From NCBI GenBank assembly GCA_020633625.1, contig JACKDJ010000044.1:1-27139 (forward strand): 27,139 nucleotides of DNA, written 5' to 3'. Numbering within the stretch: the first letter of the stretch is position 1; each line of letters starts with the position of its first letter. This DNA comes from Myxococcales bacterium. Its GTDB lineage: Bacteria > Myxococcota_A > Bradymonadia > REDH01. This document shows, piece by piece, positions 1 to 7,487 of the stretch. Made by a program: the position numbers and the translations under genes. A model generated the notes under the pieces. It had not been told where the DNA came from. It searched no databases and worked only from the letters and a program-made list of their open reading frames with translations.

Positions 1-1
1 C

Positions 2-964
2 GACGAACGCATCCGCCGGACCCTCAGCGCGGCGGGCCTCGCCAGCGCGGAGACGGTGCGCGAGCTCGAGGGTCTCGCGCTTCAGCGTGGGACCTCGCTG
101 TATCGCGCTGCCGTCCAGTCCGGACGCGTGCAAGAGGCCACGCTGGTGGGGCACCTCGCGGCCGCGCTCGCCGTCCCGAGCGTATCGCTCGAGAACTTCA
201 CAGCGAAGAAGATGCTCGTGGACCTGCTGCCCGCAGATGTGGTCCGGCGCCATCGCGTGCTCCCGGTCGGGCTGAAGCCTCGTGACGGAGAGCTCACCCT
301 GTTTGTTGCGATGGAGGATCCGCAGGATCTCGACGCGCTCGAAGCGGTTTCGGTGCGTTGCCCATACCCGCTCGTGCCGCTGCTTGCCGGTCCGCTCGAC
401 CTCGATGGAGCCGTGCGGAGGGTCTATCCCGACGCGATCAAGGCAGCAGGCTCCGCCGCGCCCGCCGGCGCGTCCACGGCGCCCGCCGCTGGCACCGTCG
501 CGGGCAGCGCCCGCTCTGCTGCCCGCGACCGCCACGAACGGAGCGTGCATCCGGACCTGTTCGGGAGCGTGCTCGACGACCTCGAGCAGGCCCAGCCGTC
601 CGAGATGCTCTCGGCCCTGAGCCTCCTCGACGACATCCCCCGAAACCGCCACGAGCAGGTGACCTCGCCGACCGGGTTCAGTCCCATCGACGACCAGCCG
701 ACGGACACACACGCCGCTGTGGAGACGAGGTCCGCCGCGCCCCCCTCGGCGGAGCAGCGTCCCCGCCGCGGCGTCGAGCCGTCGCGACCTGCCGAGTCCG
801 TGCGTGGGTTCACGCGTCGCGGCGCGCCGTCCGAGAGCGCGGTTCCGGCCGCTGGCTGGGAGTCGCGACCGCCCGATGTGCTGGTGCGTGCGGTGGTGTC
901 GATCCTGCTGCGCCGCGGCGTCATCACCCGCTCCGAGCTCGACGACGCGCTAAACGAGCGCTGA
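2..964 (+). CDS. MshEN / GspE N-terminal-domain protein, 5' end outside window
   Basis: The frame is open to the left edge, so the gene is probably cut by the window; a GTG at 56 is the first internal start, but using it would break the first repeat. The start of the visible frame (RIRRTLSAAGLAS, then a helix) and the next stretch (SLYRAAVQSGRV, then LAAALAVPSVSL) fit the two tandem MshEN motifs found at the N terminus of type II secretion and type IV pilus ATPases. In some of these proteins the motifs bind cyclic di-GMP. The RLG triplets of the consensus read RIR and SLY here, so ligand binding is uncertain. A Pro/Ala/Ser-rich linker follows, then a short C-terminal helix pair (RAVVSILLRRGVITRSELDDAL) resembling half an MshEN motif. 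No ATPase domain is present, so this is an adaptor or sensor rather than a secretion motor. It ends one base before the TPR-dynamin gene, which suggests an operon. Confidence 0.75.
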   Translation, partial: DERIRRTLSAAGLASAETVRELEGLALQRGTSLYRAAVQSGRVQEATLVGHLAAALAVPSVSLENFTAKKMLVDLLPADVVRRHRVLPVGLKPRDGELTLFVAMEDPQDLDALEAVSVRCPYPLVPLLAGPLDLDGAVRRVYPDAIKAAGSAAPAGASTAPAAGTVAGSARSAARDRHERSVHPDLFGSVLDDLEQAQPSEMLSALSLLDDIPRNRHEQVTSPTGFSPIDDQPTDTHAAVETRSAAPPSAEQRPRRGVEPSRPAESVRGFTRRGAPSESAVPAAGWESRPPDVLVRAVVSILLRRGVITRSELDDALNER

Positions 965-965
965 C

Positions 966-3911
966 GTGGGCCTGATCGACCGTCTCGGCGAGCGGCTCGG
1001 GGAGCTGATCGACGACGTCTCTCTCCCGGGGGACCTTGTTCGGCGCCTCGACGATGCGGAGCAGCGGCTCGCCGGTGGCGATGCCGACGGCGCGCTCGCC
1101 CTCGTGCGGGCCGTCGACGCCGTGCGCCCCAACACGTGGCGCGCACGAGTGCTCGCCGGGCTGGCGCTCGAGGCAAGGGGCGACCTCCGCGCCGCTGCGG
1201 ACGAGCTGGGTCGCGCCGTCGAGCTGCGTGACGACACTCTCGTGCGCGTCCAGCTCGGTCGGATCTGGACGGAGCTCGGCGCGTTGCGAACTGCGCGCGA
1301 GCACTTCGATCGCGCGCTGGCGCGGAGGCCCGCCGATCCCGAGCGACTCGAGCTCTTGCTCGCTGTGGCTGCACTCGACGAGCGAATCGGTCCACCGCAG
1401 CGCGCCATCGCGGCCCTTCGCCTGGCGCACCGATTGGCCCCGACCGACCCCCAGCTGGCGACACGTCTCGCTCGCGCGCTGGAGGCGGACGGCGATCTGG
1501 ACGCCGGCCTCGCAGTGCTCGCGCCGCTCCTGGAGCAGGAGCCGGCCTCGCTCGAGGCGCTGCTGCTCGCCGCGCGGCTTCGGCGCGAGCGGGGCGCCGC
1601 GGGCGATCGGACCGCTTGCCGCGGGTTGCTGGAGCGGGTCCTCGAGCGGTCGTCCGACAACGCAGAGGCGCTGGAGGGGCTGGGGCTGCTCTTGCGCACC
1701 GAGGGCGACGTCGCCGGCGCGATGCCTCTCCTGCGGCACGCGCTCACGATGGCACCGCTGTCCTCGCAGGCGAGACTGCAGCGCGCGGTCGCCGGCTGTC
1801 TCGAGACGGGCGGCGCATGGGAGGCCGCCGCAGACGCCTGGCGTGCATCGCTCGTGTTCGAAGACGCGGCAGACGGCTGGGTTGGTCTCTCGAGGAGCGC
1901 CCTCGCGACCGGAGCGACCGCCGAGGCTCTCGACGCCGCGCGCGAAGGTGTCGCGCGGTCCGACCGCGGGCGGGCGGCGATCGCCGCTCTTGGGCGTGCG
2001 GAGCTCGCGTGCGGTGATATCGAGGCCGCGACCCGGACGCTCGCGGGGCTACGCGCGGCGCGGATGAGCGCCGACGAGCTCGACGTACTGGGCGAGCTCG
2101 CGCTGCAGACGGGCGACACGGTCGAGGCGCTCGCGCTGCTTCGGGAGGCATCGGTGCTCGCGCCGTGGCGTCGTGACGTCGCCGCGCGGCTGGCATCGGC
2201 CGTGGCGCGGCTGGCGCCGGCGCTCCCTTCGCTACCCTCTGCGGCCGAGCTCGACGCGGGCACGCTCGTCCCCTTTCTCGATGCGCTGGGGCGCGCAACG
2301 GCGTCGCACCCTCTGCTCACCGCGCTGCTCCCGCGCGTGACGGCGCTGCGGCAGCGGCTAGACGCGCCGCTCGCGGTCGCTGTGCTGGGTGAGTTCAACG
2401 CCGGCAAGTCGACGTGGATCAACGCGTTCGTCGGCGAGGCGATGCTGGCGACGGGCGTGCTACCGACGACGAGCCACGTGAACGTCGTGCGGTACGGACC
2501 GCGCCGCGTCGCGCGGTGGACGCGGCACGATGGCTCGGTGGTCGAAGTTCCGTACGCCGAGGCGGCGCGCCTCACACGCCGGGAGCCGGAGTCGATCGCC
2601 GCGCTGGAGCTGTGCTACCCGCACCCGGACCTGCGGGCGGTGCACCTATGGGACACGCCGGGCTTCAACGCGCCCGACGCGGCGCACGAGGAGCGCGCGG
2701 CGACCGCGCTGCGGACGGCCGACGCCGTCGTATGGGTGGTCGACGTGAACCAGGCGCTGTCGGGGACGCAGTTCGCACGGTTGCGCGAGATCCCGAACCC
2801 GGCGGAGAGGCTGCTCGTCGTGCTCAACAAGTCGGATCGAATCGATCCCGAGGCGCGGGTCGAGGTCGAGGCACACGTGCGTAACTACCTTCGGGAAGAC
2901 GTGATCGGGGTGTATTGGCTGTCGGCGCTGCGGGCGCTCGAGGCCCGGCGTCCCCGGGAAGACGGCGAGGAAGCTCCTGCGGATGACGGAGGCTGGGCGA
3001 CGCTCCGCGAGGCGCTCGACGCGCGGGTGTTCGAGCGGGCCGGTCGCCTCAAGGCGCTCGAGCTGACGACGGAGCTCGCAGCGCTGATCCGGTTGGCCGT
3101 CGAGGCGGGCGGGCGCGCCGCGGCGACCGTGGGGGAGGGCGCCGCCGCGTTGACCGCGCTGCGCGACGAGCTGGGGCGGCGCGAGGCGCGTTGGCTCGGC
3201 GACGTGACGGGGACCTGGCGGTCGGTGGTCAACCGGCGCCTGCAGGATGGGCGCGCGCGGGTCGCAGACGAGCTCGCGCAGATGGTCAGCCCGGGCTCGG
3301 GGCTGTTCGCGCGCCTGGAGCTTCACGCAGACGACCGGGCGCTGGCGAAGGGGCGGCTGCGCGAGCGGGCGGCGTCGGCCTACCGCGAAGGCGCCGAAGT
3401 GGTGCTGGCTGGGGCCGAGGGCGTCGACGCGGCGGTCACGGAAGTGATCGAAGAGATCGCGATCCGTCTCGGCCCGCCGGAGTCTCGGACACTTCGGCGG
3501 CGGCTGGAGGGCTACCTGTCCGAGGCCGAGGCGCTCCGAGGGGCCGTCCGTGACCGACTGGTGGAGCTGCCGCTGGCGGCGGTGGACGCACGGCTGGCTG
3601 AGCTGGGCGACGCGGTGATGGATCGCGTGGCGACGGAGGCTGGCTGGGGGGAGGCGGAGCGCGACAGCCAGATGCAGCGGCTCGCGCCGCCGGCCCCGGC
3701 ATCGCTGGCCGAGCGGGTCGGCACGTTCGGTGCGGAATACATCGCCGCGGCGCTGCGATCCTGTGATCATCTGGCGCGAGACCTCGACATCCTTGCGCTC
3801 GACCTCGACCACCGTATCATCGGCCCCTTCGTGGCCGCCGGCGCCGTGTTCGGCGTGGACGAGCGCGAGCCGGGGGCTGGCCCGGCTCGGGTCGACGGAG
3901 AGCAGTATTGA
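966..3911 (+). CDS. TPR-repeat protein with embedded dynamin-like GTPase
   Basis: This 981-residue protein has two parts. Residues about 30-410 are Ala/Leu-rich helical pairs of TPR type (for example ALEARGDLRAAADELGRAVE). A GTPase follows: G1 GEFNAGKS at 475-482, G2 LPTTS near 499-503, G3 DTPGF at 563-567 and G4 NKSD at 621-624. The GEFNAGKS and LPTT wording is typical of bacterial dynamin-like proteins. Residues about 690-981 are helical and Ala/Arg/Glu-rich, as expected for a dynamin stalk, though I see no clear membrane segment or paddle. Bacterial relatives bind and remodel membranes in a GTP-dependent way; the N-terminal TPRs would add protein docking. The GTG start lies 1 bp after the stop of the MshEN gene, and the 3' end overlaps the next start by 4 bp, so all three are probably co-translated. 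The GTPase call is firm; the cellular role is not known. Confidence 0.85.
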   Translation: MGLIDRLGERLGELIDDVSLPGDLVRRLDDAEQRLAGGDADGALALVRAVDAVRPNTWRARVLAGLALEARGDLRAAADELGRAVELRDDTLVRVQLGRIWTELGALRTAREHFDRALARRPADPERLELLLAVAALDERIGPPQRAIAALRLAHRLAPTDPQLATRLARALEADGDLDAGLAVLAPLLEQEPASLEALLLAARLRRERGAAGDRTACRGLLERVLERSSDNAEALEGLGLLLRTEGDVAGAMPLLRHALTMAPLSSQARLQRAVAGCLETGGAWEAAADAWRASLVFEDAADGWVGLSRSALATGATAEALDAAREGVARSDRGRAAIAALGRAELACGDIEAATRTLAGLRAARMSADELDVLGELALQTGDTVEALALLREASVLAPWRRDVAARLASAVARLAPALPSLPSAAELDAGTLVPFLDALGRATASHPLLTALLPRVTALRQRLDAPLAVAVLGEFNAGKSTWINAFVGEAMLATGVLPTTSHVNVVRYGPRRVARWTRHDGSVVEVPYAEAARLTRREPESIAALELCYPHPDLRAVHLWDTPGFNAPDAAHEERAATALRTADAVVWVVDVNQALSGTQFARLREIPNPAERLLVVLNKSDRIDPEARVEVEAHVRNYLREDVIGVYWLSALRALEARRPREDGEEAPADDGGWATLREALDARVFERAGRLKALELTTELAALIRLAVEAGGRAAATVGEGAAALTALRDELGRREARWLGDVTGTWRSVVNRRLQDGRARVADELAQMVSPGSGLFARLELHADDRALAKGRLRERAASAYREGAEVVLAGAEGVDAAVTEVIEEIAIRLGPPESRTLRRRLEGYLSEAEALRGAVRDRLVELPLAAVDARLAELGDAVMDRVATEAGWGEAERDSQMQRLAPPAPASLAERVGTFGAEYIAAALRSCDHLARDLDILALDLDHRIIGPFVAAGAVFGVDEREPGAGPARVDGEQY
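3897..3900 (+). promoter_or_regulatory. Shine-Dalgarno GGAG supporting a TTG start
   Basis: GGAG sits 7 nt before the TTG at 3908, inside the end of the dynamin gene. It favours the TTG start of the lipoprotein over the ATG at 3920, which has only a weak purine stretch before it. Confidence 0.45.
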
Positions 3912-4633
3912 AGACGAGCATGGAGCGACATCGAGCGGCGATCGCGCTGGCCGCGTGGTTCGGCCTAAGCGCCGTGGCCTGCGACCGGTGCTCGGGCGAC
4001 GCGGATCCGGCTGCCGTCGGTGAGGGGTCGGCCGCGGAGGCGAACGAGGCGTCTGCGCCCGAGGGCGAGGCGGCCGCGACGCCGTCCGACGGGAGCGAGG
4101 CGGTGGGCGAGGCGGCGCCGACCCCACCGCCGATCGCGCCGCCGGAGCTGCGCGCGGTCGAGCGACGGCCAGAGGTCGAAGCGAGCCGCGAGCTGGCAGC
4201 GCGGCTGGGGCTGGCACCGCCCGATCCGCTGTTCGTCGCCGACCTGCTGACGCGGGCCGACATCCGCGAGCTGACCCGCTTTCAGGGCGAGCTGATGGAG
4301 ACGACGCTGGAGGGGATCGCGCCGAGCCCGGACTACAACGCGATCCGCATCCAGGCGAACGGCGGCTTCGGCTTCGCGGTCCAGGTGTGGGAGTACGCTG
4401 ACCCTCGCGATCTGAGCGCTCAGTATCGACGTCTGAAAGAGACCTACTTCGACTCGACGCTGGAGAACTCGGCGGTTGGGAACGAGGCTTTCTCAGCCGA
4501 CTTCGAGGGGATCCGACACTACGCGTTCCAGCACCGGGCGAGCAAGAGCATGGCCGTCGTTACCTGCGACCGCGCGCTGTGCGACGCCGCCCAGCTTCGT
4601 GCGCTCGCGCAGCGCGTGGCGAACCGCCTCTGA
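3908..4633 (+). CDS. predicted lipoprotein of unknown function
   Basis: I do not recognise the family. The 241-residue product begins with a basic N terminus, a hydrophobic stretch (IALAAWFGLSAVA) and Cys25 in an AVAC lipobox-like context, so it is probably a lipoprotein. An Ala/Glu/Pro-rich spacer (about residues 30-80) leads to a compact C-terminal domain of about 150 residues with mixed helix and strand (NAIRIQANGGFGFAVQVWEY) and two cysteines (TCDRALCDAA) that could form a disulfide. The TTG start is chosen because of the GGAG 7 nt upstream; an ATG at 3920 would still keep the signal sequence. Its first codon overlaps the TGA of the TPR-dynamin gene, which suggests coupled translation and a shared envelope role. 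That role is an inference from position only. Confidence 0.7.
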   Translation: MKTSMERHRAAIALAAWFGLSAVACDRCSGDADPAAVGEGSAAEANEASAPEGEAAATPSDGSEAVGEAAPTPPPIAPPELRAVERRPEVEASRELAARLGLAPPDPLFVADLLTRADIRELTRFQGELMETTLEGIAPSPDYNAIRIQANGGFGFAVQVWEYADPRDLSAQYRRLKETYFDSTLENSAVGNEAFSADFEGIRHYAFQHRASKSMAVVTCDRALCDAAQLRALAQRVANRL

Positions 4634-4651
4634 GCAGCAATTCGCCGCGGT

Positions 4652-4680
4652 TTGCGTCCCTGCCGGTTGCGTGAGATAAT
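4652..4680 (+). promoter_or_regulatory. candidate sigma70-type promoter before the kinase gene
   Basis: In the 76-bp gap after the lipoprotein gene, TTGCGT (4652-4657) and GATAAT (4675-4680) are separated by 17 bp. The -10 matches the consensus at 5 of 6 positions, which stands out in such GC-rich sequence; the -35 matches only in TTG. The leader to the ATG at 4710 would be about 20-25 nt. This suggests that the kinase is transcribed separately from the cluster upstream. Confidence 0.45.
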
Positions 4681-4709
4681 GCCACGCGCGTTCTCCCCGA
4701 TCGGTACTG

Positions 4710-7421
4710 ATGCAGGTCGACCCCAAGGCGAGCTTCACGCCGCGTCGGTTCGGTAAGTACCTCCTGCTCGACCGGATCGGTCGCGGGGGTATGGCGGAGG
4801 TCTATCGCTCGAAGACCTTCGGGACCGCGGGCTTCGTCAAGGAGTGCGCGATCAAGAAAATCCTGGCGACGCTGCTCGACGACGAGCAGTTCGTCAGCAT
4901 GTTCGTCGACGAGGCGAAGCTCACCGCCTACCTGACGCACCCGAACATCGTGCAGGTGCTCGACCTCGGCGACATCGACGGGCACCTGTTCATCGCGATG
5001 GAGTACGTCTCGGGGAAGGACCTCCTCGACGTCCTCGCGCGCTCGGCGCGCCGCGGAACGCGCCTGCCGATCGAGATCACGCTCTACATCGTCACCGAGA
5101 TGCTCAAGGGCCTCGACTTCGCGCACGGCGCGGTCGACGCGCTTGGCAAGCCGATGCACATCGTCCATCGCGACGTGTCGCCTTCGAACATCCTCCTGTC
5201 CTACGACGGCCAGGTGAAGGTCGGCGACTTCGGCATCGCGAAGTCGCAGATGCAGTCGAGCCACACCGAGGTCGGGACCCAGAAGGGGAAGACCGGGTAC
5301 ATGAGCCCGGAGCAAGTGACGGGGAGCCTGATCGACCGGCGCTCCGACGTGTTCGCGGCCACCGTCATCCTGTTCGAGATGCTGACGATGACGCGCCTGT
5401 TCAAGGCGCCGAACGACCTCGACGTGATGCTCAAGATCCGCGACGCCGACATCGAGGAGGACCTCGAGCGCGTCGGGCGGATCTCGGAAGGGCTCGAGCA
5501 GATCATCCGGCGCGGACTCAAGCGCCGACCCGACGAGCGGTTCCAGACCGCCGGCGATCTCCTCGACGCTCTGCGTGACTACGCCGTCGAGAACCGAATC
5601 AAGCTGAGCGCCGCGCCGCTCGCCGCCTACCTCGCAGAGCTGTTCGCCGACAAGATCGAGGCCGAGCGCGAGCGGCGGACCCTCGATCCTGCCGATGACC
5701 ACGGCTTCGGCGTCGTCGCGAGCGCGAACCAGGCCGCGTACCGGTATCGCGACCGCGAAGGCGTGATCCACGGGCCCATGCGGGTTGGGCTCATGGAGGA
5801 GCTGCTCGCGTCCCGAGTGCCGAACGACATCGAGGCCATCGCGCTCGGCGCCGCCGACTGGAAGAGCGTCGCTGCGTTCGCCGAGTTCGCCGACGTCCCA
5901 CGACCCGGGCCCGCGCCACAGCTCGACGACGCGAGCGGAATGGGCGCGCGGGCAACCGGGACAGACTGGGAGGACTTGTCGCTCGCCGGCATCAACCCGC
6001 GCGCCCGCCGGCGCCTGCGCGTCCGCGGCGCCCCCGGGTCCGAGTCCGGCGCGAGCGGTCGGGTCGAGACCAGCGGCGCGCTGCGCGACCCGAACAAGCA
6101 GGCAACGCGCGAGAGCGTTGCGATCGAATCGACCGATTCGCCGATCATTCGCGGCCGCCCAACCACCAGCGGCGCCCAGTCCGCAGCGCGCGCCGCAGTG
6201 GTCGAGAGAACCGGGCGCGACCGACAGGACGCAAAGACGCCGACCGGTGTGTCCATCTCGCTCCCGCCGGCGATCGAGCGTGAACCGGTCCCGGTCCCCG
6301 CTGCCGCGCCGCGCCCGGAGCTCGAGTCCGGTCAGTTCCGCCGCGCCAGCACCTCGGGCCCGCAGGCACGCGTCGGCAGGGACTCAGGTCCCGCGCCTGG
6401 CCTTGCAGATTCGGGCGCCTCGCTTCGGATCGGCGCCGGCACCGCCGCGCGCGGCGACTCCGGGCGCGCTGCGGCACCCCCGTGGAGCGACGCCCGGGGC
6501 GGGCGCGCACCCGACCTCTCCGAGTCCGGTGCACAGCCCGCCATCGACGCCTCCGACACCCGGCCGCCACCGGCGGTGCGCACGGGCAGGACGACCTCGA
6601 ATCACGCGATCACCGAGCCGACTCTCTCCCAGCACGAGGCCGAAGCGCTTCGACGCGATGACGCGCGACGGGCGCCCCGGCCGACGCGTCAGGGGAGCTT
6701 CGGCGAGGCGAGCGTCTTCCGGCTGCTGCATCGGCTGCACATCCGCAAGGCGTCCGGCCGACTGCGGCTTCAGGCAGACGGCCTGACCAAGGACCTCTAC
6801 TTCGCGGCTGGCGAGCTCCGCACCGTCGACAGCGACGATCCGGCAGATGATCTCCTCGCGCTCCTGCGTGAGTCCGACACGATCTCGCTGCACGAGGCCG
6901 AGGCCGCCGCCGCTCGCGCCCGCGCCGAAGGGCTGTCCGACGGAGAGGCGCTCGTCGCGCTCGGCGGAGTCGCCGCGTCGCGCCTGTTCCAGTTCCTGCA
7001 GATGCAGCTCAGCGAGAAGCTGCTCTCGTGTCTGTTCTGGGAGGAAGGAGCCTGGTCATGGTGGGCCGGCGCCGAGTTCGTGCCCGACCCGTTCGCGATC
7101 GAGGTCAGCATCGGCGATCTGCTGCTACGCGGCGTGGCCGAGCGGGCCGAGACGCGGTACTTCAGACGATTCTACCGACCTCACCGCGCCGCGCTCCTCG
7201 AGCAGCGCCGCAGCGGCGACGAGCTCCGCGGGTTGAGCCTGTCGTCCCGCGCGATGCGCGTCGTCGCGAGCCTCGCCGAGGCACCGACGCTCCCAGAGAT
7301 CGTCCACCTCTTCTGCGACCGCTATCGCTGGCCCGAAGGTGACGTGTACCGGACCGTCTTCCTGCTCACCGAGCAAGACGTCGTTCGGTTCGCAGGCGAG
7401 TCCGACGCCGGACTCCCGTAG
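4710..7421 (+). CDS. Ser/Thr protein kinase with GYF-like module and C-terminal DUF4388
   Basis: Residues 17-292 form a complete eukaryotic-like kinase: glycine loop GRGGMAEV (24-31), ATP-anchoring Lys49 in AIKK, helix-C Glu68, HRDVSPSN (153-160) with catalytic Asp155, DFG (173-175) and SPE (199-201). HRDVSPxN in place of HRDLKPxN is common in myxobacterial kinases. Residues about 343-393 (YRYRDREGVIHGPM, then W384) resemble a GYF_2 module, a peptide-binding fold. About 260 residues of Pro/Ala/Arg/Ser-rich, probably disordered linker follow. The region from about 658 (GSFGEASVFRLLHRLHIRKASGRL, partly shown) to the C terminus matches DUF4388/PATAN, a domain often linked to signalling and gliding regulation. 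No transmembrane helix is seen, so the kinase is probably cytoplasmic. Kinase activity is well supported; substrates are unknown. The GYF assignment is tentative. Confidence 0.9.
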   Translation: MQVDPKASFTPRRFGKYLLLDRIGRGGMAEVYRSKTFGTAGFVKECAIKKILATLLDDEQFVSMFVDEAKLTAYLTHPNIVQVLDLGDIDGHLFIAMEYVSGKDLLDVLARSARRGTRLPIEITLYIVTEMLKGLDFAHGAVDALGKPMHIVHRDVSPSNILLSYDGQVKVGDFGIAKSQMQSSHTEVGTQKGKTGYMSPEQVTGSLIDRRSDVFAATVILFEMLTMTRLFKAPNDLDVMLKIRDADIEEDLERVGRISEGLEQIIRRGLKRRPDERFQTAGDLLDALRDYAVENRIKLSAAPLAAYLAELFADKIEAERERRTLDPADDHGFGVVASANQAAYRYRDREGVIHGPMRVGLMEELLASRVPNDIEAIALGAADWKSVAAFAEFADVPRPGPAPQLDDASGMGARATGTDWEDLSLAGINPRARRRLRVRGAPGSESGASGRVETSGALRDPNKQATRESVAIESTDSPIIRGRPTTSGAQSAARAAVVERTGRDRQDAKTPTGVSISLPPAIEREPVPVPAAAPRPELESGQFRRASTSGPQARVGRDSGPAPGLADSGASLRIGAGTAARGDSGRAAAPPWSDARGGRAPDLSESGAQPAIDASDTRPPPAVRTGRTTSNHAITEPTLSQHEAEALRRDDARRAPRPTRQGSFGEASVFRLLHRLHIRKASGRLRLQADGLTKDLYFAAGELRTVDSDDPADDLLALLRESDTISLHEAEAAAARARAEGLSDGEALVALGGVAASRLFQFLQMQLSEKLLSCLFWEEGAWSWWAGAEFVPDPFAIEVSIGDLLLRGVAERAETRYFRRFYRPHRAALLEQRRSGDELRGLSLSSRAMRVVASLAEAPTLPEIVHLFCDRYRWPEGDVYRTVFLLTEQDVVRFAGESDAGLP

Positions 7422-7487
7422 CGCGGCGCGACCGCTGGCCGTGCTCGATCCCATGTCGCGGTGGCGGCCGCGCGCGACCGCGGTCGG

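Noticed and set aside
950..4217. Two long minus-strand open frames (950-2575 and 2646-4217) opposite the TPR-dynamin and lipoprotein genes
   Set aside because: Composition is Ser/Arg/Ala-biased with no motif; the plus strand carries the full set of G1-G4 GTPase motifs.
7422..7487. Possible bidirectional terminator between the kinase and Omp85 genes
   Set aside because: The only dyads are short GC runs such as a NotI-type GCGGCCGC, with no stem longer than about 5 bp plus T tract, so they cannot be told from background.
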